From Streptosporangiaceae bacterium (GTDB lineage: Bacteria > Actinomycetota > Actinomycetes > Streptosporangiales > Streptosporangiaceae), in contig JASHYW010000606.1 in the NCBI GenBank assembly GCA_030042885.1, forward strand, positions 1 through 6,122: a DNA stretch of 6,122 bases, written 5' to 3'. Both the position numbers and the translations under genes were made by a program. Below the pieces are notes generated by a model that was not told the origin of the DNA, ran no database searches, and saw only the letters and a program-made list of their open reading frames with translations. This document shows, piece by piece, positions 1 to 5,325 of this stretch (the first letter of the stretch is position 1; each line of letters starts with the position of its first letter).

Positions 1-29
1 TGCGGCCGGGCGCCCCCGTGCGTCGCGAC

Positions 30-82
30 AGAAGGGAGGCACGCGATGGACTCTGATAGTCCGGGCCGAAGTTGGCCCTTCT
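30..82 (+). promoter_or_regulatory. Candidate structured leader upstream of the metal transporter
   Basis: Positions 1-283 contain no convincing gene. Within them lie nested inverted repeats that are seen directly. AGAAGGG (30-36) is exactly complementary to CCCTTCT (76-82). Inside this pair sit a 5-bp hairpin GGACT/AGTCC (48-52 with 58-62, loop CTGAT) and a second 5-bp hairpin GGGCC/GGCCC (63-67 with 74-78). The second hairpin shares bases 76-78 with the outer stem, so the two are mutually exclusive. Such an arrangement could be a 5' UTR switch or attenuator for the transporter about 200 bases downstream. It could also be the 3' end of an upstream transcript. I do not recognise a known riboswitch class. 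Confidence 0.3.
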
Positions 83-142
83 CGCTGCTGTCCCATTTTG
101 TTCCGGCACACGCCAGGCCCCCGAAGGTTCTATCCCGCTGAA

Positions 143-179
143 CTGACCTGACCCGAACTCGCGGCTGATCCTGACCTGA
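143..179. repeat. Direct repeat pair CTGACCTGA
   Basis: CTGACCTGA occurs at 143-151 and again at 171-179, a centre-to-centre distance of 28 bp. A related GGTCCTGACC lies at 222-231. They sit in the upstream region of the transporter and could be regulator half-sites, but 28 bp is not a whole number of helical turns and no protein can be assigned. The two copies are certain; their function is a guess. Confidence 0.3.
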
Positions 180-268
180 GCTCGCTCGCCCAGGGCCAGT
201 ACCGCGTGCGTACTACGCCAGGGTCCTGACCAGCGTGTGCCCCTGATCCCGTCAGCCTTGTTGACGTG

Positions 269-275
269 AAAGGGG
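269..275 (+). promoter_or_regulatory. Ribosome binding site that fixes the transporter start
   Basis: AAAGGGG at 269-275 is a good anti-16S match and lies 8 bases before ATG 284. This favours ATG 284 over the in-frame GTG at 266. That GTG has no purine-rich sequence in front of it and directly abuts the binding site itself. Confidence 0.75.
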
Positions 276-283
276 TGTTCACC

Positions 284-1912
284 ATGGCCACCATCACCCG
301 TACCGCCCCGGTCGCTGTCCTTGACGACGCACACGTGGGCGACATCCGCGGCGCGCTCGGCACGATCGCGGTTGACGACTACGGTCCGCGCGCCGGCTTG
401 TCCGCCAAGCTGAAGACGCTGCTGGCCATCGTGGGCCCGGGGCTGATCGTGATGTGCGGGGACAACGACGCCGGCGCGTTCTCCACCTACGGGCAGGCCG
501 GCCAGAACTACGGCACCCGGCTGCTGTGGACGCTGCTGCTCCTAGTGCCCGTGCTCTACGTCAACCAGGAGATGGTGCTCAGGCTCGGCGCGGTCACGGG
601 AGTCGGCCACGCCCGGCTGATCCTGGAGCGGTTCGGCAAGTTCTGGGGCGCGTTCTCGGTCATCGACCTGTTCATTCTCAACGCGCTGACCCTGGTCACC
701 GAGTTCATCGGCATCACCCTTGCGGCCAGCTACCTCGGCGTGCCGAAGCTGGTCGCGGTGGTACTCGCCGCCTGCGTGATCCTGGCGGCGGCGTTCACCG
801 GCAGCTTCCGCAGATTCGAGCGGATCGCGGTGACGTTCTGCGCCGGGTCGCTGCTGCTGATCCCGCTGGTCCTGCTCACGCACCCGAACGTGGGCCAGAT
901 GGCGCACGGCTTCGTGGTACCCGGGCTGCCCGGCGGCTCGGGGCAGATGGCCACCGTCATGCTGCTGGTCATCGGCATCGTCGGGACCACGGTCGCGCCC
1001 TGGCAGCTGTTTTTCCAGCAGTCCTACGTGATCGACAAGCGGATCACCCCCCGGTTCATGCGGTATGAGCAGGCGGACCTGTGGATCGGCATCGTGATCG
1101 TGGTGATCGGGGCGGCGGCCATCATCGGTGCGACCGCCGCTGCCTTCGCCGGGACCAGGGGCGCCGGTAACTTCACCGACTCCGCCGGGCTCGCACATGG
1201 CATCGCGGCCTACGCGGGCCGGCTGGCCGGGCTGGTGTTCGCGGTCGCACTGCTCGACGCCGCCATCATCGGGGCGTTCGCGGTCTCGCTGTCCACCGCG
1301 TACGCGGTCGGCGACACGCTCGGCCTCAAGCACTCGCTGCACCGCGGAGTACGCCAGGCCAAGGGCTTCTACGCGATCTACGCCGCGCTGATCGCAGTCG
1401 CCGCGGCCGTGGTGCTGATCCCCGGATCGCCACTCGGCCTGCTCACCGTGGGCGTCCAGGTGCTGGCCGGCGTGCTACTGCCGAGCGCGACAGTGTTCCT
1501 GCTGCTGCTGTGCAACGACCGGGCCGTGCTCGGACCGTGGGTCAACGGCCGCCGGACGAACCTGTTCACCTCGGGCGTGATCGCGGTCCTGATCACGCTG
1601 TCGGTGGTGCTGACCGCCTCGGTGCTGTTCCCAGCCATCACCGGGCAGCAGATCGTGATCATCATGGCGGCATGTGCGGTGGCGTCGGTCGCCGCGGGCG
1701 GCTGGGCCCTGGTGCGGGCGCGCCGGTTCGTGGGCAGCGTGCCGGTAGACCGGGCTGGGCGCGACAGCTGGCGGATGCCGCCGCTGGCCATGCTGTCCAA
1801 GCCGGTGCTGTCCACCGGCCGCAAGATCGGCCTGTCCGCGCTGCGGGCCTACCTGGCCATCGCGATGATCCTGGTCATCGTCAAGATCATCCAGGTCGCC
1901 CTGGGGCACTGA
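284..1912 (+). CDS. NRAMP/SLC11-family divalent metal transporter, NRMT-like variant
   Basis: A 542-residue integral membrane protein, probably a cation-coupled importer of a divalent metal. About 45 soluble N-terminal residues precede roughly 11-12 membrane segments; a hydrophilic stretch (about 478-519) and a last hydrophobic segment (521-539) follow. The fold is shown by GPG at 51-53 in TM1 and by the TM6 region GTTVAPWQLFF (234-244), in the positions of the canonical DPGN and MPH motifs. The metal site is atypical. DPGN reads D62-A63-G64-A65, with another acidic residue at D60, and the TM6 methionine that favours Mn/Fe is A238 (APWQ). Met-to-Ala is described for NRAMP-related Mg transporters, so Mg2+ is a plausible substrate, but this is inferred. 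ATG 284 is chosen for its ribosome binding site. The gene is transcribed alone and closes with its own terminator. Family assignment is firm; substrate is uncertain. Confidence 0.92.
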   Translation: MATITRTAPVAVLDDAHVGDIRGALGTIAVDDYGPRAGLSAKLKTLLAIVGPGLIVMCGDNDAGAFSTYGQAGQNYGTRLLWTLLLLVPVLYVNQEMVLRLGAVTGVGHARLILERFGKFWGAFSVIDLFILNALTLVTEFIGITLAASYLGVPKLVAVVLAACVILAAAFTGSFRRFERIAVTFCAGSLLLIPLVLLTHPNVGQMAHGFVVPGLPGGSGQMATVMLLVIGIVGTTVAPWQLFFQQSYVIDKRITPRFMRYEQADLWIGIVIVVIGAAAIIGATAAAFAGTRGAGNFTDSAGLAHGIAAYAGRLAGLVFAVALLDAAIIGAFAVSLSTAYAVGDTLGLKHSLHRGVRQAKGFYAIYAALIAVAAAVVLIPGSPLGLLTVGVQVLAGVLLPSATVFLLLLCNDRAVLGPWVNGRRTNLFTSGVIAVLITLSVVLTASVLFPAITGQQIVIIMAACAVASVAAGGWALVRARRFVGSVPVDRAGRDSWRMPPLAMLSKPVLSTGRKIGLSALRAYLAIAMILVIVKIIQVALGH

Positions 1913-1917
1913 GGAGA

Positions 1918-1978
1918 GGGAGCGGCCTGGCCCCGCCCGCCAGGCTGACCGGCCGCTCCCCTGCCCCTTTCCTTCTTT
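1918..1978 (+). terminator. Rho-independent terminator of the transporter gene
   Basis: GGGAGCGGCC (1918-1927) is perfectly complementary to GGCCGCTCCC (1951-1960), giving a 10-bp GC stem. An alternative inner pair CCTGG/CCAGG exists (1926-1930 with 1940-1944). A pyrimidine tract with several T runs follows (1967-1978). It begins 5 bases after the transporter stop codon. Confidence 0.8.
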
Positions 1979-2053
1979 CGGCCGAACGGACCGTGGTGAC
2001 AGCGGCCGGACAGGCCCGGCCTGGCCTACGGACATGCACGGCTACCGCTCTCT

Positions 2054-2100
2054 GGAAGGTTCCTTCCTGGGCGGCTGCCTGTTCAGCGGCCGTCAGGCCG
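2054..2100. repeat. Two small inverted repeats in the convergent spacer
   Basis: Between the terminator and the end of the minus-strand gene (1979-2157) I see no gene. Two perfect small inverted repeats are present: GGAAGG/CCTTCC (2054-2059 with 2062-2067) and CGGCC/GGCCG (2087-2091 with 2096-2100, loop GTCA). On the minus strand they lie downstream of the membrane-protein stop codon and might help end that transcript. No T tract follows them in that direction, so they are not called terminators. Confidence 0.3.
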
Positions 2101-2157
2101 GCCGTACCGCCGCCCGCGAGACGGCGTCCTGAGGTGCCCGGCGTCCCCGGGCTGCGG

Positions 2158-3024
2158 CTAGGGCAGTTCTTCCTCGGGTTCGCCGCCCTGCGGCGGCCGC
2201 CCGTATCCGCCGTAACTCCCGCCGCCCTGCGGCGGCTGGCCATATCCGCCGCCGCCCTGCGGCGGCTGGTTGTACCCGCCGTAGTCCTGCGGAGGGCGGG
2301 GGGATCCGCCGTAGCTGCCACCCGGCGGTGACTGCTGGTAGCCGCCTGAGGGGACACCGCCCGCGGGGGTCATGCTGCCCGAGAGCCGGAAGTAGATCAG
2401 CGTGACGACCAGCGCGAGGAACGGGGAGATCAGGGTGCCCGAGATGATCGCGCTCAGCCCGCTGCCCAGGACGTGCGGCAGCGCACGGAAGACGAGGCCG
2501 AGCACGATATTTATCACGAGCATGATCAGGTACACCAGCACAAGCGTGCCGAACACGTGCCAGCCGTGGCCGCGCACGAGCTCACGGCTGCGCCCGAAGG
2601 ACGCCAGCACCCCTGATCTCTCGATAACGATGACCGGCACGATCACCGCCCAGATGGTGATCAGGAACAGGCCGGGGACGATCAGGAGGAACAGCCCGAT
2701 CGCGATCCCGATGCCGGCCAGGATCGATGCTCCGGCCACGGGCCAGATGTAGGGCAGGGCTGCGGACACGGTCTCCCCGATGGACAGGTCGGCACGGCCG
2801 TCTCGCACGTCCTGCACCGCCTTGACCAGCGTCGCCTGCAGCAGGAAGGCCGCGACCAGGGCCACGACGGAGCCGAGCCAGAAGCCGACGGTGCCGGCCA
2901 GCGCGAGGAGCCCCGCAATGACCGCGGCCCCCAGGTAGATGACAAACGCGATCGCGAGAAGGTGCGCGGCGAATGTCTTGTACATCCGCCATGCTTCGTC
3001 AAGAACGCCGGACAGTGGGTTCAT
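2158..3024 (-). CDS. Multi-pass membrane protein with Gly/Pro/Tyr/Gln-rich C-terminal tail
   Basis: A 288-residue protein with about six hydrophobic segments (approximately 20-44, 46-69, 96-115, 116-136, 156-180, 190-213). The block LIVPGLFLITIWAVIVPVIV, then E135, G138 and the RS-EL-RG-GW pattern (145-155), resembles the membrane domain found on some glycerophosphodiester phosphodiesterases and YciC-like proteins. No phosphodiesterase catalytic domain is present, so no enzymatic role is claimed. Residues 218-288 are a hydrophilic low-complexity tail built from PPQGG and GGY units and ending in the acidic EPEEELP; it is probably cytoplasmic and disordered. The ATG at 3022-3024 is chosen because the family-like sequence begins there (MNPLSGVLDEAW). 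No strong ribosome binding site precedes it. The frame stays open upstream to 3414, but that part reads as non-native Arg/Pro-rich sequence. The ligase remnant lies 59 bp upstream on the same strand. Confidence 0.82.
   Translation of the reverse strand: MNPLSGVLDEAWRMYKTFAAHLLAIAFVIYLGAAVIAGLLALAGTVGFWLGSVVALVAAFLLQATLVKAVQDVRDGRADLSIGETVSAALPYIWPVAGASILAGIGIAIGLFLLIVPGLFLITIWAVIVPVIVIERSGVLASFGRSRELVRGHGWHVFGTLVLVYLIMLVINIVLGLVFRALPHVLGSGLSAIISGTLISPFLALVVTLIYFRLSGSMTPAGGVPSGGYQQSPPGGSYGGSPRPPQDYGGYNQPPQGGGGYGQPPQGGGSYGGYGRPPQGGEPEEELP
2182..2265 (-). repeat. Tandem GC-rich repeats encoding the PPQGG tail
   Basis: GCCGCCCTGCGGCGG occurs three times (2182-2196, 2221-2235, 2251-2265), spaced 39 and 30 bp apart. 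Both spacings are multiples of three. Each copy is an inverted repeat, CCGCC/GGCGG around CTGC, extendable to 6-bp arms because a C follows each copy. On the minus strand they encode the PPQGG units of the membrane-protein tail. Copy number could vary by in-frame slippage or recombination. Confidence 0.75.
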
Positions 3025-3083
3025 GGCCGTGATGGTACCGCCGGGGCTCCGCGCGCGGGAGGACGGGCAGCGGCGCGGTTGCC

Positions 3084-3254
3084 TCAGCCGTGGGCATACA
3101 TGGCCTTGAGCTGCGATTTCATCAGCTTGCCCGCCTCGTGCGCCAGCTGGACCGAACGCCGCTCGAGGTCTCCGTAGCTCAGCGTCTCGCCGCTGCCGGT
3201 CATGACCGCGGCGATGCGATCCGGCGTCCGGGCTGCGTACGTGCCTGGGTACAT
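3084..3254 (-). pseudogene. Truncated N-terminus of an AMP-forming acyl-CoA synthetase
   Basis: The minus strand from ATG 3252-3254 to the stop at 3084-3086 encodes 56 residues. It begins MYPGTYAARTPDRIAAVM and continues SGETLSYGDLERRSVQLAH (21-39). This is the standard opening of AMP-dependent fatty-acyl-CoA ligases: substrate-independent N-terminal helix, then the GETLTYxELxxRSxxLAH block. A full enzyme has about 500 residues or more. All catalytic motifs (P-loop, adenylate-binding and hinge) are missing here. The remaining 17 residues (EAGKLMKSQLKAMYAHG) match nothing I recognise. The start looks intact, with AGGACG on the minus strand (3261-3266) 6 bases upstream. Codons still mostly end in G or C, so the loss may be recent or the peptide may still be made. 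It faces away from the acyl-CoA dehydrogenase, a natural pathway partner. It could instead be a real small protein, but the resemblance makes a deletion remnant more likely. Confidence 0.6.
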
Positions 3255-3339
3255 GGTGACCGTCCTGCGCCGGATGAGCCGGGTCCGGAGCTGACCAGGG
3301 CCGGTGCCGTCTTGGTTTAATCAATCGTAAGACACCCGG

Positions 3340-3374
3340 TTCGTCAGTTATCGAATGCAGACTAAAAATTCGAA
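3340..3374. promoter_or_regulatory. Candidate TetR-type operator with TTCG/CGAA half-sites
   Basis: TCGAAT (3351-3356) and ATTCGA (3368-3373) form a perfect 6-bp inverted repeat with an 11-base spacer. A further TTCG at 3340-3343 pairs with CGAA at 3352-3355, and another CGAA lies at 3371-3374. The cluster lies 44 bases before the dehydrogenase start, in the divergent promoter region. The TetR gene downstream is the obvious candidate to bind here. The repeat is seen; binding is inferred. Confidence 0.4.
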
Positions 3375-3405
3375 CGTCCCTTGCCGGGGGCGGTCGCGCG
3401 GCCTC

Positions 3406-3411
3406 AGGGAG
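3406..3411 (+). promoter_or_regulatory. Ribosome binding site that fixes the dehydrogenase start
   Basis: AGGGAG (3406-3411) lies 6 bases before GTG 3418. This selects GTG 3418 over the in-frame ATG at 3355. That ATG lies inside the candidate operator and would add 21 residues unlike the family N-terminus. Confidence 0.7.
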
Positions 3412-3417
3412 CATGCG

Positions 3418-4575
3418 GTGAACGGTCTTTCAGCGGAGGAGCGCGCGGTGGTCGCGACGGTGGCGGACTTCGTGGACCGCGAGGTCCGCCCGGCGGCACG
3501 CGAGCTCGAGCACGCCAACGCCTACCCGGGCAAGCTGATCGAGCAGATGAAGGCCATGGGCATCTTCGGGCTGGCCATCCCCGGGCCCTACGGCGGCGCC
3601 GCGGTGTCGACGCCGTGCTACGCCGAGGTCACCGCCGAGCTGGCCCGCGGCTGGATGAGCCTGGCCGGGGCGATGGGCGGGCATACCGTCGTGGCCAAGA
3701 TGCTGCTGGCGTTCGGCACCGACGAGCAGAAGCAGCGGTACCTGCCGCGGATGGCGACCGGCGAGGTGCGCGCCGCGATGGCGCTGACCGAGCCGGGCGG
3801 CGGCTCCGACCTGCAGGCCATGACGACGACCGCGCGGCCCGACGGTGACGGTTACCGGGTCAACGGGACCAAGACCTGGATCACCAACGCCCGCAGGTCC
3901 CAGCTGATCGCGCTGCTGTGCAAGACTGACCCGGCCGCCAGTCCGCGGCACCGGGGCGTCAGCGTCCTGCTGGTCGAGCACGGCGACGGCCTGGTGGTTT
4001 CGCGTGATCTGCCCAAGCTCGGCTACAAGGGGGTGGAAAGCTGCGAGCTGTCCTTCACCGACTATCTCGCGCCTCCCGGCGCGGTGCTCGGCGGCGAGCC
4101 GGGACGCGGCTTTGCCCAGATGATGAAGGGCCTGGAGATCGGCCGTATCCAGGTCGCGGCCCGGGCAGTGGGAGTGGCGCAGGCGGCCTTCGACGACTCG
4201 CTGGGGTACGCCCAGCAGCGGGAGAGCTTCGGCGTGCCGATCTGGAAGCACCAGCAAGTTGGCGGTTACCTGGCCGACATGGCGACCAGGCTCACCGCGG
4301 CCCGGCAGCTGGTGCGGTATGCCGCCGAGCGCTACGACGCGGGTGAACGGTGCGACATGGAGGCCGGGATGGCCAAGCTGTTCGCCTCGGAGGCGGCCAT
4401 GGAGATCGCGCTCAACGCGGTCAGGGTCCACGGCGGTTACGGGTACTCGACCGAGTACGACGTCGAGCGGTACTTCCGCGACGCCCCGCTGATGATCGTC
4501 GGCGAGGGCACCAACGAGATCCAGCGCAACGTCATCGCGGCGCAGCTGGTATCCCGCGGCGGGCTGGACCGCTGA
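3418..4575 (+). CDS. Acyl-CoA dehydrogenase
   Basis: A 385-residue FAD-dependent acyl-CoA dehydrogenase, the usual length for the family. It should introduce an alpha,beta double bond into an acyl-CoA thioester and pass electrons to an electron-transfer flavoprotein in the cytoplasm. The N-terminal helical domain (about 1-115) is followed by the first signature MALTEPGGGSD (121-131) and a beta domain with GYRVNGTKTWITNA (145-158), which lines the flavin. The C-terminal helical domain includes QRESFGVPIWKHQQVGGYLADMATRL (267-292), the second signature. VHGGYGYSTEYDVERYFRDAP (337-357) precedes VGEGTNEIQ (361-369). E363 aligns with the catalytic base of medium- and short-chain enzymes. All key motifs are intact, so it is probably active. 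Chain length or branched-chain specificity cannot be told. The TetR gene starts 45 bp downstream, and a ligase remnant is divergent upstream, which suggests a fatty-, branched- or cyclic-acid degradation locus. The GTG start is set by its binding site. Confidence 0.95.
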   Translation: MNGLSAEERAVVATVADFVDREVRPAARELEHANAYPGKLIEQMKAMGIFGLAIPGPYGGAAVSTPCYAEVTAELARGWMSLAGAMGGHTVVAKMLLAFGTDEQKQRYLPRMATGEVRAAMALTEPGGGSDLQAMTTTARPDGDGYRVNGTKTWITNARRSQLIALLCKTDPAASPRHRGVSVLLVEHGDGLVVSRDLPKLGYKGVESCELSFTDYLAPPGAVLGGEPGRGFAQMMKGLEIGRIQVAARAVGVAQAAFDDSLGYAQQRESFGVPIWKHQQVGGYLADMATRLTAARQLVRYAAERYDAGERCDMEAGMAKLFASEAAMEIALNAVRVHGGYGYSTEYDVERYFRDAPLMIVGEGTNEIQRNVIAAQLVSRGGLDR

Positions 4576-4602
4576 CCGGTGGCCGCCGAGCGGAGACGCC
4601 TG

Positions 4603-4621
4603 CGAACCTATAATTTATTCG
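4603..4621. promoter_or_regulatory. Candidate autoregulatory operator overlapping the TetR promoter
   Basis: CGAA (4603-4606) and TTCG (4618-4621) form an inverted repeat with an 11-base spacer that encloses the TATAAT hexamer. The half-sites are the same as in the repeat before the dehydrogenase, where the CGAA/TTCG spacing is 13 bases. A repressor bound here would block its own promoter. With only 4-bp arms, chance occurrence is possible. Confidence 0.3.
4609..4614 (+). promoter_or_regulatory. TATAAT -10 box of a likely leaderless TetR transcript
   Basis: A perfect TATAAT stands at 4609-4614 in otherwise GC-rich DNA. Transcription would be expected to begin about seven bases after the last T, which is at or next to the GTG codon 4621-4623. 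That is the geometry of leaderless mRNAs, common in actinomycetes. No Shine-Dalgarno sequence precedes the GTG, which fits. A -35 box at normal spacing is not evident. Confidence 0.65.
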
Positions 4622-5325
4622 TGCCTAAAAAAACGGGACCGACGGCGGCGGCCGCCGGTCCCGGCTCGAAGTCGGCCAAAACGCGGCAGCGGATCCTGGA
4701 CGCCGCGGCGCACGTGCTGAGCCGGAAAGGCTACACCAGCACGCGGCTGGCCGACGTGGCCAGAGCGGCCGAGGTCGCGGCGCCGGCGATCTACTACTAC
4801 TTCGCCTCGCGCGATGACCTGGTGGAGGAGGTCATGTGGTCGGGCATGGCGCGCCTGCGCGAGCACGTGACCGGGATACTGGCCGCACTGCCGCCCGGCG
4901 CCGGCCCGCTGGACCGCATCGACGCCGCGGTCGAGGCGCACCTGCGGTACTCGCTGGAGATCTCCGACTACACCAGCGCGTCCATCCGCAACGCGGGACA
5001 GGTCCCGGAGAGCATCGCGATCTGGCCTACGGCCGAGGCGTCCCGGTACGGCGACGTGTGGCGCACGCTGCTGCAGGACGCGGACCACGCCGGGCTGCTG
5101 CGGCCCGACCTGGACCCGATGGCCGCCCGGATGATGGTCCTCGGCGCGCTGAACTGGGCGGCCGAGTGGTGGAATCCGCGCCGCGGCTCGATGGAGGTCG
5201 TGGTGCGCACCGCGCAGTCGCTGGTCAGGCACGGGCTCGGCGCGGGAGCCGACGACCGTGAGGACCGGGCGGTCAGCGGGGCGCGGCCCAGGTCGCCGGC
5301 ACGTCGGCCCCGCCCTCCTCGGTGA
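4621..5325 (+). CDS. TetR/AcrR-family transcriptional regulator
   Basis: A 234-residue one-component regulator. The N-terminal helix-turn-helix domain covers about 18-66: TRQRILDAAAHVLSRKGYTSTRLADVARAAEVAAPAIYYYFASRDDLVEEV is typical TetR, with the recognition helix around 52-60. The ligand-binding half (about 75-206) is helical; its pattern, ending in ALNWAAEWWNP (176-186), recalls KstR2-like regulators of acyl-CoA degradation genes, a loose resemblance only. An acyl-CoA ligand and repression of the neighbouring dehydrogenase are plausible from position. GTG 4621 is preferred because of the TATAAT box six bases upstream; an in-frame GTG at 4579 would add 14 residues and is the alternative. 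The last ~28 residues are Arg/Pro-rich, unlike the family. They are encoded where the gene overlaps the convergent ATPase gene, suggesting the stop codon was gained late or shifted. Confidence 0.9.
   Translation: MPKKTGPTAAAAGPGSKSAKTRQRILDAAAHVLSRKGYTSTRLADVARAAEVAAPAIYYYFASRDDLVEEVMWSGMARLREHVTGILAALPPGAGPLDRIDAAVEAHLRYSLEISDYTSASIRNAGQVPESIAIWPTAEASRYGDVWRTLLQDADHAGLLRPDLDPMAARMMVLGALNWAAEWWNPRRGSMEVVVRTAQSLVRHGLGAGADDREDRAVSGARPRSPARRPRPPR

Larger units (their letters stand above)
3255..3417. promoter_or_regulatory. Divergent promoter region between ligase remnant and acyl-CoA dehydrogenase
   Basis: This is the most AT-rich stretch of the neighbourhood (for example 3312-3330 and 3361-3373), and genes point away on both sides. 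It is therefore the expected place for promoters of the ligase remnant (minus) and the dehydrogenase (plus). No clear -35/-10 pair could be assigned in either direction. Confidence 0.5.

Noticed and set aside
84..130. Resemblance of the stretch beginning GCTGCTGTCCCA to part of the M-box (Mg2+) riboswitch, attractive because the downstream transporter may carry Mg2+.
   Set aside because: The conserved 5' GGTGAGGC block is missing, and the partner strand that should pair with CCCA and CTG (TGGGT...ACAG) is absent. The base match looks coincidental.
261..266. TTGACG just before the transporter, as a -35 box.
   Set aside because: The -10 box would fall inside the coding sequence after the ATG, and no TATA-like hexamer is there.
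542..1342. A 266-residue open frame on the minus strand opposite the metal transporter.
   Set aside because: It is charged low-complexity sequence with no recognisable fold, antisense to a clear membrane transporter.
2182..2265. Regularly spaced palindromic repeats as a CRISPR array.
   Set aside because: The repeats are only 15 bp, the intervals are short and uneven (24 and 15 bp between copies), and they are in frame within a gene, where they encode the PPQGG units.
3025..3414. A longer version of the minus-strand membrane protein starting at 3414.
   Set aside because: The extra 130 residues are Arg/Pro/His-rich, have no family resemblance, and run in another frame across the acyl-CoA ligase remnant. 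The membrane-protein family sequence begins at the ATG at 3024.
3430..4431. A long open frame on the minus strand opposite the acyl-CoA dehydrogenase.
   Set aside because: It is a shadow frame produced by high GC content. The plus strand carries a complete, motif-perfect dehydrogenase, and the antisense product resembles no family.
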